Below, one piece after another: positions 8,838-18,380 of a stretch of 64,000 bases of DNA (the stretch's first letter is position 1; each line of letters opens with the position of its first letter). The translations under genes were made by a program, and so were the position numbers. The stretch lies in NCBI RefSeq assembly GCF_017741935.1, contig NZ_JAGHMH010000005.1, positions 177,168-241,167 on the forward strand, written 5' to 3'. The DNA is from Rhizobium sp. 16-449-1b. Lineage in GTDB: Bacteria > Pseudomonadota > Alphaproteobacteria > Rhizobiales > Rhizobiaceae. A model generated the notes under the pieces. The model was given only the letters and a program-made list of their open reading frames with translations. It had not been told where the DNA came from and made no database searches.

Positions 8838-9424
8838 GGCTTGAGCTCCGCATAGGCGGGGAACTTCTTCTCGAAGGTCCTGAGCCAGCCGATCAGTTCG
8901 GAGTGCTCGGCTTCCCACTGGCCGTGGAAACGCAGATCGAGATAACCCAGCGTTGCCGCCAGCGCGAAGTGGCCGCCATGCAGCTTCTTGCCGATCTTCG
9001 GCAGGTGAACGCTCAGGTGATTGAGGCCGCTCACGACCTTCTTCCACTGCCGGTCGATCCAAGGCTGGTGGATCTTCTCCTCGTCGCGGAAGCGGCGCTC
9101 GTAGACGATGGCGAGCAGGCAGTCGCAGATGCCGTCGCAGAGCGCTTCCAGCACTTCGGCTTCCGTCCGCTTGCCGTTCTTCGACGGATAGAGCTGCTTG
9201 CCCTTCAGCCGGCCGAAATAATGCATGATAGCGACGCTGTCGAAGACCGAAACACCGTCATCCGTCAGCACGGTCGGGATCTTCCCGAGCGGGTTGTTGT
9301 CGACAAGGATCGCCGGCCCGGCATTAGTGTCGACGCGGATCTCGGTCGCGTCGAGTTCGAGATAGCGCGCGGCCATCCGGACCTTGCTGGAATAGGGGGA
9401 GGCGGGCGCGCAGAGGATCTTCAT
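8828..9424 (-). CDS. Glutathione S-transferase family protein
   Basis: 198 residues, the usual size. A thioredoxin-fold N-terminal domain begins MKILCAPASPYSSKVR and contains NPLGKIPTVL with the cis-proline that contacts glutathione, then DSVAIMHYFG; an all-helical C-terminal domain follows from about residue 85. The substrate is unknown. The last 10 bases overlap the convergent LysR gene. Confidence 0.88.
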   Translation of the reverse strand: MKILCAPASPYSSKVRMAARYLELDATEIRVDTNAGPAILVDNNPLGKIPTVLTDDGVSVFDSVAIMHYFGRLKGKQLYPSKNGKRTEAEVLEALCDGICDCLLAIVYERRFRDEEKIHQPWIDRQWKKVVSGLNHLSVHLPKIGKKLHGGHFALAATLGYLDLRFHGQWEAEHSELIGWLRTFEKKFPAYAELKPQG

Positions 9425-9497
9425 CGTCGGTCTCTTTCAAAATGCCGGGCAACTTACTTGGAATGTGGCCGGACTATTTCGCGCCGGAAAGAGTCGG

Positions 9498-10370
9498 TCA
9501 ATCCTCTTTCACGGCCTTGTTTTCACCGCGCAGCCAGAACGCCCGGTGCGAGGCATAGCGGTCCTGCGCCATATGATCCTTCAGCGCCGGCAGCAGCTGG
9601 TGCAGCTCGTCCTTCAGCGTATAAGGCGGGTTGACGATGATCAGCCCGGAGCCGGTCAGTCCGGTCACCATCCCGCGGTCGCTGCGCACGGTGAGCTCGG
9701 CGCAGAGTGTCTTCGGAATATCGAGTGCCTGCAGCGCCTCGTGGAATTCCTTGATCGGCGCGCCCTTCTTGATCGGATACCACAGGCAGTATGTGCCACC
9801 GGGAAAGCGGCGATAGGCCTTGGCGAGGCCGTCGACCAGCCGCTCATACTCGCCACCTTCCTCGAAGGGCGGATCGACAAGCACGATGCCGCGCTTTTCC
9901 TTCGGCGGCAGATGTGCGCCGAGCGACAGCCAGCCGTCGAGCTCGGTGATGCGGGCATGATGATCGCCCTCGAAAAGGCGATGCAGCCGCTGGTAATCTT
10001 CGGGATGCAGCTCCATTGCCGATAGCCGGTCCTGCGGCCTGAACAGCATGCGCGAAAGCTTCGGCGAGCCGGGATAGTAGCGCATGCCGCCATCGGGATT
10101 GAGCTCGCGGATCGCGGTCAGATAGGGCTCGAGCAATTCGGCCACCTGCGGCGAAAGCTCGGCCTCCATGATCTTGCCGATCCCTTCGCGCCATTCACCT
10201 GTTTTCTGCGCCTCTTCCGAGGAGAGATCGTAGAGCCCGATGCCGGCATGCGTATCGAGCACGCGGAAGCCCGCATCCTTCTTCTGCATGTAGCGGACGA
10301 GACGCGCGAGAACCGCGTGCTTCAGGACATCGGCAAAGTTGCCCGCATGGTAGATGTGGCGGTAGTTCAT
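9498..10370 (-). CDS. rlmJ: 23S rRNA (adenine2030-N6)-methyltransferase RlmJ
   Basis: 290 residues, close to the E. coli enzyme (280). The opening MNYRHIYHAGNFADVLKHAVL is diagnostic. The SAM-binding region holds DTHAGIGLYDL and the catalytic motif IV is DPPFE. The enzyme methylates A2030 of 23S rRNA before ribosome assembly; in E. coli the same protein (YhiR) was also linked to use of DNA as a nutrient. It is divergent from the molybdopterin oxidoreductase, with 82 bases between. Confidence 0.93.
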   Translation of the reverse strand: MNYRHIYHAGNFADVLKHAVLARLVRYMQKKDAGFRVLDTHAGIGLYDLSSEEAQKTGEWREGIGKIMEAELSPQVAELLEPYLTAIRELNPDGGMRYYPGSPKLSRMLFRPQDRLSAMELHPEDYQRLHRLFEGDHHARITELDGWLSLGAHLPPKEKRGIVLVDPPFEEGGEYERLVDGLAKAYRRFPGGTYCLWYPIKKGAPIKEFHEALQALDIPKTLCAELTVRSDRGMVTGLTGSGLIIVNPPYTLKDELHQLLPALKDHMAQDRYASHRAFWLRGENKAVKED

Positions 10371-10452
10371 TTTCGCTGATGCCTACATGAATTCGCGTGG
10401 GGGACGTCGTTTCCGGCTTTTGGCCGGTTTCCGGTTGGAATATAGAAACTCC

Positions 10453-12591
10453 ATGAACATTGCGACCCCCATCGAAGCCAAATCCCCGAAGTCCTCCATC
10501 CGGATCGGCCACACCGCCTGTCCGCACGACTGTCCCTCCACCTGCGCGCTGGAAGTGGAGGTCAATGATGATGGCAGGATCGGCCGCGTGCGCGGGGCAA
10601 ACGACCACAGCTACACCTCGGGCGTCATCTGCGCCAAGGTCGCCCGATACGCCGAGCGCCTCTATCATCCCGATCGTTTGATGCACCCGCTACGCCGCAA
10701 GGGCGCCAAGGGGGCGGGAGAGTGGCAGCAGATATCCTGGGACGCCGCGCTGGATGCAATCGCCGAAGCCTTCGTGAAGGCTGAGGCGAAGGACGGCAGC
10801 GAGGCGATCTGGCCCTATTATTACGCCGGCACCATGGGTTGGGTACAGCGCGACAGCATCGACCGTCTGCGCCACGCCAAGCGCTATTCCGGCTTCTTCT
10901 CGTCGATCTGCACCAACCCGGCATGGACCGGCTTCACCATGGCGACCGGCGTCCTCAGAGGCCCGGATCCGCGCGAAATGGCGCGCACCGACTGCGTCGT
11001 CATCTGGGGCACCAATGCGGTCGCCACGCAGGTCAACGTCATGACGCACGCGATCAAGGCGCGCAAGGAACGCGGCGCCAAGATCGTCGTCATCGATATC
11101 TACGACAGCCCGACGATGAAGCAGGCCGATCTGGCGCTGATCCTCAAGCCGGGCACCGATGCAGCGCTCGCCTGCGCCGCCATGCACATTGCCTTCCGCG
11201 ACGGCTATGCCGACCGCGCCTACATGGCGAAATACGCCGACGATCCCGCTGGCCTCGAAGCGCACCTGAAAACCAAGACGCCGGAATGGGCCGCCGCCAT
11301 CACCGGGCTTTCGGTCGAGGAGATCGAAGCCTTCGGCAAGCTCGTCGGCACGACGAAGAAGACCTTCTTCCGCCTCGGCTACGGCTTCACCCGCCAACGC
11401 AACGGCGCGGTCGCCATGCACGCGGCGGCCTCGGTCGCAACCGTCCTCGGCTCCTGGCAATATGAGGGCGGCGGCGCCTTCCACTCGAACAGCGACATCT
11501 TCCGCATGAACAACGCGGAACTGACTGGCAAGTCGATGAAGGATGCAGACATCCGCATGATCGACCAGTCGCAGATCGGCCGCGCCTTGACGGGCGATGC
11601 CGTGGCTCTGCGCCATCGCGGCCCCGTCACCGCCATGCTGATTCAGAACACCAACCCTGTTAATATCGCGCCCGAGCAACGGCTGGTGAAGTGCGGTTTC
11701 GCCCGCGACGATCTCTTCGTCGCCGTCCACGAGCAGTTCATGACCGATACCGCCGAGATGGCCGATATCGTCATCCCCGCCACCATGTTCGTCGAGCATG
11801 ACGACATCTATCGCGCCGGCGGCCAGAACCACATACTGCTCGGCCCCAAGCTGGTCGAGCCGCCGGAAACGGTGCGCACCAATCTCTTCGTCATCGAGGA
11901 ACTCGCCAAGCGCCTCGGCGTCGCCGATCGTCCCGGCTTCGGCTTCACGGCGCGCGAGATGATCGACCGCGTTCTCCAATCGAGCGAACTGCCCGGCTAC
12001 GACCATTTCCTCGAGCACAAATGGTTTGACCGTCAGCCTGATTTCGACGACGCGCATTTCATCAACGGCTTCGCCCATCCCGACGGCCGCTTCCACTTCC
12101 GCCCAGACTGGCGCAACCAGCCGGCGCCGAACCGCCCGCCGGAAGCCGTCGGCCTGCTCGGCCCCTATCCGGAGCTGCCGCCGTTCCCGGATCAGGTCGA
12201 CGTGATCGAAGTGGCCGATGCCGAGCACCCGTTCCGCCTCGCCACATCGCCCGCCCGCAACTTCCTGAACTCCAGCTTCGCCGAGACCAAGACCTCGCGG
12301 CAGAAGGAGGGGCGGCCGGAGCTGATGATCAATCCCGTTGATGCGGAAGCCCAAGACATTGCCCACGGCGACCTCGTCCAGGTCGGCAACGCCAGAGGCG
12401 AAGTGCGCCTGCACGCCAAGCTGACGACCGAGGTCAAGCCGGGCGTGTTGATCGCCGAGGGCCTGTGGCCGAACAAGGCGCATGTGGATGGAGAGGGCAT
12501 CAACGTTTTGACCGGCGCCGACCCTGTCGCGCCCTATGGCGGCGCGGCCGTCCACGACAACAAGGTTTGGCTTCGCAAGGATGCGGCATGA
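10453..12591 (+). CDS. Molybdopterin oxidoreductase with N-terminal [4Fe-4S] site
   Basis: 712 residues from the ATG at 10453; an in-frame ATG 66 bases upstream would add an arginine-rich tail that looks non-coding. Near residue 25, C-P-H-D-C-P-S-T-C with a later SGVIC forms the [4Fe-4S] site of the DMSO-reductase/formate dehydrogenase superfamily. The middle contains Mo-bis-MGD binding segments (VVIWGTNAVATQVN, IQNTNPVNIAPEQ, DTAEMADIVIPA) and the C-terminal molydop-binding domain follows (LATSPARNFLNSSF). No TAT signal, so a cytoplasmic enzyme. The substrate is unknown. It overlaps nudK by 4 bases. Confidence 0.85.
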   Translation: MNIATPIEAKSPKSSIRIGHTACPHDCPSTCALEVEVNDDGRIGRVRGANDHSYTSGVICAKVARYAERLYHPDRLMHPLRRKGAKGAGEWQQISWDAALDAIAEAFVKAEAKDGSEAIWPYYYAGTMGWVQRDSIDRLRHAKRYSGFFSSICTNPAWTGFTMATGVLRGPDPREMARTDCVVIWGTNAVATQVNVMTHAIKARKERGAKIVVIDIYDSPTMKQADLALILKPGTDAALACAAMHIAFRDGYADRAYMAKYADDPAGLEAHLKTKTPEWAAAITGLSVEEIEAFGKLVGTTKKTFFRLGYGFTRQRNGAVAMHAAASVATVLGSWQYEGGGAFHSNSDIFRMNNAELTGKSMKDADIRMIDQSQIGRALTGDAVALRHRGPVTAMLIQNTNPVNIAPEQRLVKCGFARDDLFVAVHEQFMTDTAEMADIVIPATMFVEHDDIYRAGGQNHILLGPKLVEPPETVRTNLFVIEELAKRLGVADRPGFGFTAREMIDRVLQSSELPGYDHFLEHKWFDRQPDFDDAHFINGFAHPDGRFHFRPDWRNQPAPNRPPEAVGLLGPYPELPPFPDQVDVIEVADAEHPFRLATSPARNFLNSSFAETKTSRQKEGRPELMINPVDAEAQDIAHGDLVQVGNARGEVRLHAKLTTEVKPGVLIAEGLWPNKAHVDGEGINVLTGADPVAPYGGAAVHDNKVWLRKDAA

Positions 12592-13187
12592 CGAAATTTG
12601 AAAAGGCGAAGGCCGAGATCATCCAGGAAAGGACGCTCTCGGATGGCTGGACGCGGCTCAGCACCTACGAGGTCGATTACACCAACTCCGACGGCGAAAC
12701 GCACCGCATCCATCGCGAGATCTACCACCGCACTCCCGCCGCCACGATCCTGCTGCACGACCCCAAGCGCGATACCGTCGTTCTCGTCCGCCAGTTCCGT
12801 CTGCCCGTCTATCTCCATGGCGAGCCGGCCTGGATGCTGGAGACGCCGGCCGGCCTGCTCGACGGCGACGAGCCGGAAGCCGCCATCCGCCGCGAAGCCA
12901 TCGAGGAAACCGGCTTCCGCGTCCGCGACGTGCGCTTCTTGTTCAAGGCCTATAGCTCCCCCGGCGCCAACGCCGAACTCGTCCACTTCTTCGCGGCCTC
13001 GATCGACACGGAAGATCGCGTCTCCGAAGGCGGCGGGTTGGCTGAGGAGCACGAGGATATCGAAGTCGTCGAAATCCCTCTGGACGAAGCCATGCAGATG
13101 ATCGCCAGCGGAGAGATCATAGACTTCAAGACGATCATTCTGCTGCAATGGGCGGCGCTGAACAGGGCTGCCTTGAATAAGCCCTGA
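12588..13187 (+). CDS. nudK: NUDIX hydrolase, GDP-mannose pyrophosphatase NudK-like
   Basis: 199 residues. The Nudix box GLLDGDEPEAAIRREAIEETGF, containing REAIEETG, is complete. The flanking sequence (EIYHRTPAATILLHDPKRDTVVLVRQFRLP, then SSPGANAELVHFF and GEIIDFKTIILL) follows E. coli NudK closely along its length. Hydrolysis of GDP-mannose or related nucleotide sugars is the expected reaction; ADP-ribose is the alternative in this subfamily. It starts inside the stop of the molybdopterin enzyme gene (ATGA); a longer upstream open frame is that gene read out of frame. Confidence 0.85.
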   Translation: MTKFEKAKAEIIQERTLSDGWTRLSTYEVDYTNSDGETHRIHREIYHRTPAATILLHDPKRDTVVLVRQFRLPVYLHGEPAWMLETPAGLLDGDEPEAAIRREAIEETGFRVRDVRFLFKAYSSPGANAELVHFFAASIDTEDRVSEGGGLAEEHEDIEVVEIPLDEAMQMIASGEIIDFKTIILLQWAALNRAALNKP

Positions 13188-13189
13188 GA

Positions 13190-13207
13190 CGTTCATTCGC
13201 ATGTCAT
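13190..13207 (+). promoter_or_regulatory. Candidate Pho box upstream of phnM
   Basis: CGTTCAT-TCGC-ATGTCAT matches 11 of 14 specified positions of the PhoB consensus (two CTGTCAT repeats spaced by 4). It lies 56 bases before the phnM start. A further perfect CTGTCAT half-site is at 13231-13237. Phosphonate genes are classic Pho regulon members, which supports the reading. Confidence 0.45.
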
Positions 13208-13263
13208 GAATCGGGGCTATCGGCTCCTGCCTGTCATAATTGCCTGATATGAGGAGAAAGCCG

Positions 13264-14427
13264 ATGTGGCTCAGCAATTTCACGATCGTTCTGCCGGATG
13301 AGGTCGTGAACAACGGCTCGGTTCGCATCGAGGATGGCGTCATCGCCGAGATCCGCCCGGAGACGGTCGCCAATGCCGCCATCGATGGCGAAGGTCGTCT
13401 GCTGATGCCGGGGTTCGTCGATCTCCACGGCGACATGATCGAGCGCGAGATCGCGCCGCGCCCCAACGCCATGATGCCGATCGGCTTCTCCATCCACGAA
13501 CTCGACAAGAAGCTCGCCGCCCACGGCGTGACGACCGCCTATGCCGCCGTCTCCTTCGCAACTGAAAGCGTCTATGGCCATGTCCGTTCGCTGGAAACCA
13601 CCTGCGCCGTCATCGAGGGTGTGAGCCGCTTCAAGAATGACCTCCTGATCGATCACCGCGTCCACGCGCGCTATGAGATCACCAATGTCGGCGCGGCCCC
13701 GGCACTCGAAAAGCTGCTCGATGCCGGCCATGTCGATATGGTCTCGCTGACCGATCACACACCGGGGCAAGGCCAGTATAACGACATCCAGAGCTATATT
13801 CTGAGCATGGCCGAACGCCGGGCCATCTCCGAGGAAATGGCTGCCGAAATGGTCGCCAAGCGCATCGCCATGCGTGACAATCCCGAGATCGAGACCAGGC
13901 TTCGCCACATCGTCGACCTGTCGCTGCGCCACAAGCTGTCGCTCGCCTCGCATGACGACGACAGCGCCGAGAAGGTGGCTGAGATGCATGCGATGGGCGT
14001 CACGATCAGCGAATTCCCGGTAACGCTGCCGGCAGCCGAAGAGGCACGCCGCCGTGGCCTCTGGACGCTAATGGGCGCGCCGAATGCGCTGCGCGGCCAG
14101 TCGATGTCGGGTAATCTGAGCGCGCTCGATGCCGCCCGCGCCGGCGTCCTCTCCGTCATCGCCGCCGACTATCACCCGGCCGCCTTCGTTCCCGGCATCT
14201 TCAAGATCGCGGAGGCCACCAATCTGCCGATCGCTGTCGCCATGGCAACCAAAAACGCCGCCCGCTCCGCCGGGCTCACCGACCGCGGCGAAATCGCCAT
14301 CGGCCAGCGTGCCGATCTGGTTGTCGTGGAAGCCGGCGACATCCACCGCATCCGCGCCACCTTCCGCGGCGGCCGCTTCGTCTACAGCGACGGCACGCTG
14401 CACCAGCCGCGGGCGATCGCGGCGTAA
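13264..14427 (+). CDS. phnM: Alpha-D-ribose 1-methylphosphonate 5-triphosphate diphosphatase PhnM
   Basis: 387 residues from the ATG at 13264, seven bases after GAGGAG; upstream TTG and ATG codons lack a site. It is an amidohydrolase-superfamily protein with the metal motif FVDLHGDMIERE, then HRVHARYEI, LASHDDDS and the late Asp in AADYHP, all as in PhnM. In the C-P lyase pathway PhnM releases pyrophosphate from the ribose triphosphonate intermediate. No other phn gene is nearby, so it is a stand-alone copy; the rest may lie elsewhere, or this paralogue may act on another nucleotide. A Pho-box-like site precedes it and a hairpin terminator follows. Confidence 0.88.
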   Translation: MWLSNFTIVLPDEVVNNGSVRIEDGVIAEIRPETVANAAIDGEGRLLMPGFVDLHGDMIEREIAPRPNAMMPIGFSIHELDKKLAAHGVTTAYAAVSFATESVYGHVRSLETTCAVIEGVSRFKNDLLIDHRVHARYEITNVGAAPALEKLLDAGHVDMVSLTDHTPGQGQYNDIQSYILSMAERRAISEEMAAEMVAKRIAMRDNPEIETRLRHIVDLSLRHKLSLASHDDDSAEKVAEMHAMGVTISEFPVTLPAAEEARRRGLWTLMGAPNALRGQSMSGNLSALDAARAGVLSVIAADYHPAAFVPGIFKIAEATNLPIAVAMATKNAARSAGLTDRGEIAIGQRADLVVVEAGDIHRIRATFRGGRFVYSDGTLHQPRAIAA

Positions 14428-14444
14428 GGGTTGACTGAAAAGAT

Positions 14445-14469
14445 TTGGGCCCGATAACGGGCCCAATTT
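14445..14469. terminator. Terminator between phnM and purN
   Basis: Perfect 9-bp stem TTGGGCCCG/CGGGCCCAA with loop ATAA, followed by TTT. It sits between convergent phnM and purN; the plus-strand tail is short. Confidence 0.7.
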
Positions 14470-14492
14470 CATATGCTAATCTGCTTCTCTAG

Positions 14493-15167
14493 TTAGGCTT
14501 TGGTGCCGATGAGCGAGATAACCTTGCCGTCTGCGGCTGACGCTGCACTGTCACCAATGCCAACAGCCTTGCCATCCTTCATCGCCACCTTCCCCTCGGC
14601 AAACAGCCTAAGCGCCTGCGGATAAATCTGGTGCTCGACGGTGAGCACGCGCGCCGCCAGCGCATCAGCGGTGTCGTCGGAGAGTACAGGCACAGCCGCC
14701 TGGCCGATGACGGGGCCTTCATCCATGCCCTCGGTGACGAAATGCACCGTGCAGCCGGCGATCCGCATGCCGGCGTCGATGGCGCGCTGGTGCGTGTGCA
14801 AGCCTGGGAACAGCGGCAGCAGGGAAGGGTGGATGTTGATCATCTTCCCCTCGTAGCGCTGGATGAATGTGCCGCTCAGTAGCCGCATGTAGCCCGCCAG
14901 GCAGAGAATGTCGGGCGACAGCGCGTCCAGCGCTGCGAAGATCGCCTCCTCGTGCGCTTCCTTGCTGGCGTAGTCCTTGCGCGAAAAGGCGAAGGTCGCG
15001 ATGCCCTCGGCTGATGCCTTGGCAAGGCCACCGGCATTCGGCTTGTCAGAGATCACGCCGACGATTTCGGCCGGGAAATCCTCAGCCTTCGCGGCGGCGA
15101 CCAGCGCCATCATGTTGGAGCCGCCGCCGGAGATGAAGACGACGACGCGTTTGCGCGGAGACGTCAT
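14493..15167 (-). CDS. purN: Phosphoribosylglycinamide formyltransferase
   Basis: 224 residues. The enzyme transfers a formyl group from 10-formyl-THF to GAR in purine synthesis. The phosphate loop [10 protein letters not shown] is near the start, and the catalytic Asn-His pair lies in [12 protein letters not shown], with Asp in VTEGMDEGP. It overlaps purM by 4 bases (ATGA at 15164-15167), the usual purMN arrangement. About ten more residues than E. coli PurN, at the C-terminus. Confidence 0.96.
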   Translation of the reverse strand: MTSPRKRVVVFISGGGSNMMALVAAAKAEDFPAEIVGVISDKPNAGGLAKASAEGIATFAFSRKDYASKEAHEEAIFAALDALSPDILCLAGYMRLLSGTFIQRYEGKMINIHPSLLPLFPGLHTHQRAIDAGMRIAGCTVHFVTEGMDEGPVIGQAAVPVLSDDTADALAARVLTVEHQIYPQALRLFAEGKVAMKDGKAVGIGDSAASAADGKVISLIGTKA

Positions 15168-16237
15168 ATGGCGAGCGTGCCCTTGTAGAGCGTGCCGTGA
15201 GCGCCTTCAGCGCGGGCGATCATCCGGCCGAGCCGCACGACGCTTTCGCCCTGGGCTTCCAGCGCCGAGATGACGGTGTCGGCATTCTCGGCGGAGACGA
15301 CGGCGATCATGCCGATGCCGCAGTTGAAGGTGCGCAGCATCTCGTTTGCTTCCACGCCGCCGGTCTTCGACAGCCAGGAAAACACGGCCGGAACCTTGAC
15401 GGCGGTGAGATCGATCTCGGCGGCGAGGTGCTTCGGCAGAACGCGCGGAATGTTTTCAGGGAAGCCGCCGCCGGTGATATGCGCCAGCGCCTTGATAGCC
15501 CCGGTCTCGCGGATGACGCTCAAGAGCTGCTTCACATAGATGCGGGTAGGCGTCAGCAGGGCTTCGCCAAGCGTCTTGCCGTCAGCAAACGGTGCCGGCG
15601 CATCCCAGGCGAGGCCGGAAAGGCCGACGATCTTGCGCACCAGCGAGAAGCCGTTGGAGTGAACGCCCGAGGAGGCGAGGCCGAGGATGACGTCGCCTTC
15701 GCCGATATCGCCCGAGGGCAGCAGCTTGCCGCGCTCGGCCGCACCCACGGCAAAGCCGGCCAGATCGTAATCGCCGGAGGAATACATGCCCGGCATCTCG
15801 GCGGTCTCGCCGCCGATCAGCGCACAGCCCGCGTCGCGGCAGCCGGCGGCAATGCCTTCGACGATCGCCGCACCCTGGTCGGGATCGAGCTTGCCGGTCG
15901 CGAAGTAGTCGAGGAAGAACAGCGGCTCGGCGCCCTGGACCACGAGATCATTGACGCACATGGCCACGAGGTCGATGCCGACGGTGTCGTGATAATCAGC
16001 ATCGATCGCGATCTTCAGCTTGGTGCCGACGCCGTCATTGGCGGCAACGAGAACAGGATCGGTGAAGCCAGCGGCCTTGAGGTCGAACAGGCCGCCGAAG
16101 CCGCCGATTTCGCCATCCGCGCCGGGGCGGCGGGTCGAGCGTACGGCGGGCTTGATCTTTTCGACGAGAAGGTTGCCAGCGTCGATATCCACGCCTGCAT
16201 CGCTATAGGTGAGACCGTTTTTTCCGGACTGGCTCAT
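15164..16237 (-). CDS. purM: Phosphoribosylformylglycinamidine cyclo-ligase
   Basis: 357 residues, the usual length for rhizobial AIR synthetase. ATP-dependent closure of the imidazole ring from FGAM. Visible features are [14 protein letters not shown] at the N-terminus, [23 protein letters not shown] and [11 protein letters not shown]. The start at 16237 has GGAGAG five bases upstream; the open frame continues about 250 bases further, but that sequence overlaps the promoter of the divergent permease gene and is not PurM-like. The 245-base divergent region to 16483 holds no other gene. Confidence 0.96.
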   Translation of the reverse strand: MSQSGKNGLTYSDAGVDIDAGNLLVEKIKPAVRSTRRPGADGEIGGFGGLFDLKAAGFTDPVLVAANDGVGTKLKIAIDADYHDTVGIDLVAMCVNDLVVQGAEPLFFLDYFATGKLDPDQGAAIVEGIAAGCRDAGCALIGGETAEMPGMYSSGDYDLAGFAVGAAERGKLLPSGDIGEGDVILGLASSGVHSNGFSLVRKIVGLSGLAWDAPAPFADGKTLGEALLTPTRIYVKQLLSVIRETGAIKALAHITGGGFPENIPRVLPKHLAAEIDLTAVKVPAVFSWLSKTGGVEANEMLRTFNCGIGMIAVVSAENADTVISALEAQGESVVRLGRMIARAEGAHGTLYKGTLAI

Positions 16238-16482
16238 ACTGCTCTCCGATGGCTGTCGTCGGGCGGGAAATATCCCCGCGTCACATGCGGGTCGCAATTG
16301 CATGACAGGGGCCTTTATGCAAGGCGTTGCGTGGCAAAAGCCCCAATTTCCCGCTCTTTTGAACGGAGCTTCTGGGAAATTGGACGCTGGGGTTGACCAT
16401 TCTCGCGGGTGCATCCTATGTGGCTCGCAGGCCGTATCGCTGCGATGCGGCAAATACCGACGTTCGATCAGCGGAGAACATG

Positions 16483-17604
16483 ATGCCACACCAGGTTAGC
16501 GGCGCCGGTCTGAAGCGCCAGGTTATCTTCTGGCTGTTCGTGCTCGCCGCCTTCATCGCCTTCCTCCTGGTGTTCAGCTCCATCCTGCTGCCGTTCCTGG
16601 CCGGCATGGCGATCGCCTATTTCCTCGACCCGGTCGCCGACCGACTGGAGAGGCTCGGCCTCAGCCGCCTGATGGCGACCATCGTCATCCTGATCGCCTT
16701 CGTCATCCTGATCGTGCTGGCGCTGATGATCCTGATTCCGATCCTTGCCAGCCAGTTCGCCGATTTCGCCGGCCGTCTGCCGGGTTATATCGATCAGCTG
16801 CAGACCTTCATTGCCAAGCAGCAGAACTCGATGCTGCCGGATTGGATCAAGAACCAGCTCGGCACGATCAAGAACAATTTCTCGGAAATCCTGTCTCAAG
16901 GCTTCGGCCTGCTCACCGGGCTGTTCAGCCAGGTCTGGAGCTCCGGACTTGCTGTCGTCAACGTGATCTCGCTGATGGTCGTGACACCTGTTGTCGCCTT
17001 CTACATGCTGCTGGATTGGGACCGCATGGTCGCCAATATCGACAAGTATGTGCCGCGCGACTACGTCGCCAACGTCCACCAGATCATGCGCGAGATCGAC
17101 CAGGCGATCGCCGGCTTCATTCGCGGGCAGGGGTCTCTCTGCCTCATCCTCGGCATCTGGTATGCGGTCGGCCTGTCGCTGGTGGGGCTGAACTTCGGCC
17201 TGCTGATCGGCCTCTTCGCCGGCATGATCAGCTTCATTCCCTATGTAGGCTCAACGGTCGGCTTGATCGCTGCAGTCGGTGTGGCGCTCGTGCAGTTCTG
17301 GCCTGACTATATCTGGGTCGGCGCGGTTCTCGCGGTCTTCTTCAGCGGCCAGTTCATGGAAGGCAACATCCTGCAGCCGAAGCTCGTTGGTCACAGTGTT
17401 GGCCTGCATCCGGTCTGGCTGATGTTCGCGCTGTTTGCTTTCGGCGCGCTGTTCGGCTTCGTGGGGCTTCTGGTCGCCGTGCCGGCCGCTGCTGCCGTCG
17501 GCGTCCTTGTTCGCTTTGCGCTTTCGCGGTATCTTGAGAGCGACCTGTATGCGGGCGAGGCGAAGGCCACCCCGGTACGGAAGACAAAAGCTGGCCCGAA
17601 ATGA
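16483..17604 (+). CDS. AI-2E family transporter (PerM-like membrane protein)
   Basis: 373 residues with about eight membrane segments: an N-terminal pair (residues ~8-55), one near 65-90, and a C-terminal group from ~150. The core [20 protein letters not shown] and the loop [11 protein letters not shown] are typical of the AI-2E/PerM family (formerly UPF0118). Members have been linked to export of small molecules or to Na+/H+ exchange, so the substrate is open. The ATG at 16483 is six bases from GGAG; the one at 16480 is too close. It overlaps hdaA by 4 bases, an order conserved in rhizobia. Confidence 0.85.
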   Translation: MPHQVSGAGLKRQVIFWLFVLAAFIAFLLVFSSILLPFLAGMAIAYFLDPVADRLERLGLSRLMATIVILIAFVILIVLALMILIPILASQFADFAGRLPGYIDQLQTFIAKQQNSMLPDWIKNQLGTIKNNFSEILSQGFGLLTGLFSQVWSSGLAVVNVISLMVVTPVVAFYMLLDWDRMVANIDKYVPRDYVANVHQIMREIDQAIAGFIRGQGSLCLILGIWYAVGLSLVGLNFGLLIGLFAGMISFIPYVGSTVGLIAAVGVALVQFWPDYIWVGAVLAVFFSGQFMEGNILQPKLVGHSVGLHPVWLMFALFAFGALFGFVGLLVAVPAAAAVGVLVRFALSRYLESDLYAGEAKATPVRKTKAGPK

Positions 17605-18314
17605 CTGACGTGAAAAACGCTGACTCAAGGCGCAAGCCCGTGGAGCAGCTCCCCTTGGCCTTTTCTCATGATGCCGCGACCGGTCGTGACGATCTGCTGA
17701 TCTCCGAGCGACTGGCGGCGGCTGTCGAGATCGTCGATGCCTGGCCGAATTGGCCGTCGCCCGTCGTCATCCTTGCCGGCCCGGTCGGATCGGGCAAGTC
17801 GCACCTCGCCAATATCTGGAAGGATCACAGCGGCGCCACGCTCATCCACCCGAAGGTCGGCGCCAACGCCGCCGTCGATGCGGCCAACGGTCCGGTGCTC
17901 TTCGAGGATGTCGATCGCCTCGGCTTTAACGACACCGAACTGTTTCACGTCATCAACAGCGTGCGCGAAAACGGACACAGCCTGCTGATGACCAGCCGGC
18001 TATGGCCGATGTCCTGGCCGGTCGAGCTGGCCGATCTGCGCTCGCGCCTGAAGGCGGCGACCGTCGTCGAGATCGGCGAGCCGGACGAGGAATTGCTGTC
18101 GCAGGTCATCGTCAAGCTGTTTGCCGATCGCCAGCTTTATATAGATGACAAACTGGTGCTCTATATTGTCGTCAGGATGGAGCGATCGCTGAACGCCGCG
18201 CAGACGATCGTCGAGCGGCTGGACAGGTTGGCCCTCTCAAGAGGCACCAAGATCACGCGCGCGCTCGCCGCCGAAGTGTTGAATGAATTGGGCAATTCCG
18301 ATCCGGCTGATTGA
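17601..18314 (+). CDS. hdaA: DnaA inactivator HdaA (Hda homologue)
   Basis: 237 residues. A sliding-clamp binding motif QLPLAF at residues 16-21 precedes an AAA+ domain with Walker A GPVGSGKS; the sensor and C-terminal helices resemble DnaA domain III without the DNA-binding domain. In alphaproteobacteria HdaA with the beta clamp stimulates ATP hydrolysis by DnaA, preventing over-initiation. It is translationally coupled to the permease gene upstream (ATGA). Its stop is directly followed by the Pho-box-like element of ppk. Confidence 0.9.
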   Translation: MTDVKNADSRRKPVEQLPLAFSHDAATGRDDLLISERLAAAVEIVDAWPNWPSPVVILAGPVGSGKSHLANIWKDHSGATLIHPKVGANAAVDAANGPVLFEDVDRLGFNDTELFHVINSVRENGHSLLMTSRLWPMSWPVELADLRSRLKAATVVEIGEPDEELLSQVIVKLFADRQLYIDDKLVLYIVVRMERSLNAAQTIVERLDRLALSRGTKITRALAAEVLNELGNSDPAD

Positions 18315-18346
18315 CTGTCACAGTTCCGTCGTGAAACTGATATATT
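18315..18346 (+). promoter_or_regulatory. Candidate PhoB-dependent promoter of ppk
   Basis: CTGTCAC-AGTT-CCGTCGT (18315-18332) matches 11 of 14 positions of the Pho box, and TATATT at 18341-18346, eight bases further, is a fitting -10 element. This is the usual geometry of PhoB promoters, in which the box replaces the -35 region. The match is by eye only. Confidence 0.55.
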
Positions 18347-18380
18347 CGGCTTGGCGCAATCATGAGGGGACGATCGAACG

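Noticed and set aside
10690..12555. 621-codon open frame antisense to the molybdopterin oxidoreductase
   Set aside because: Shadow frame; no start site or domain, while the sense gene has intact motifs.
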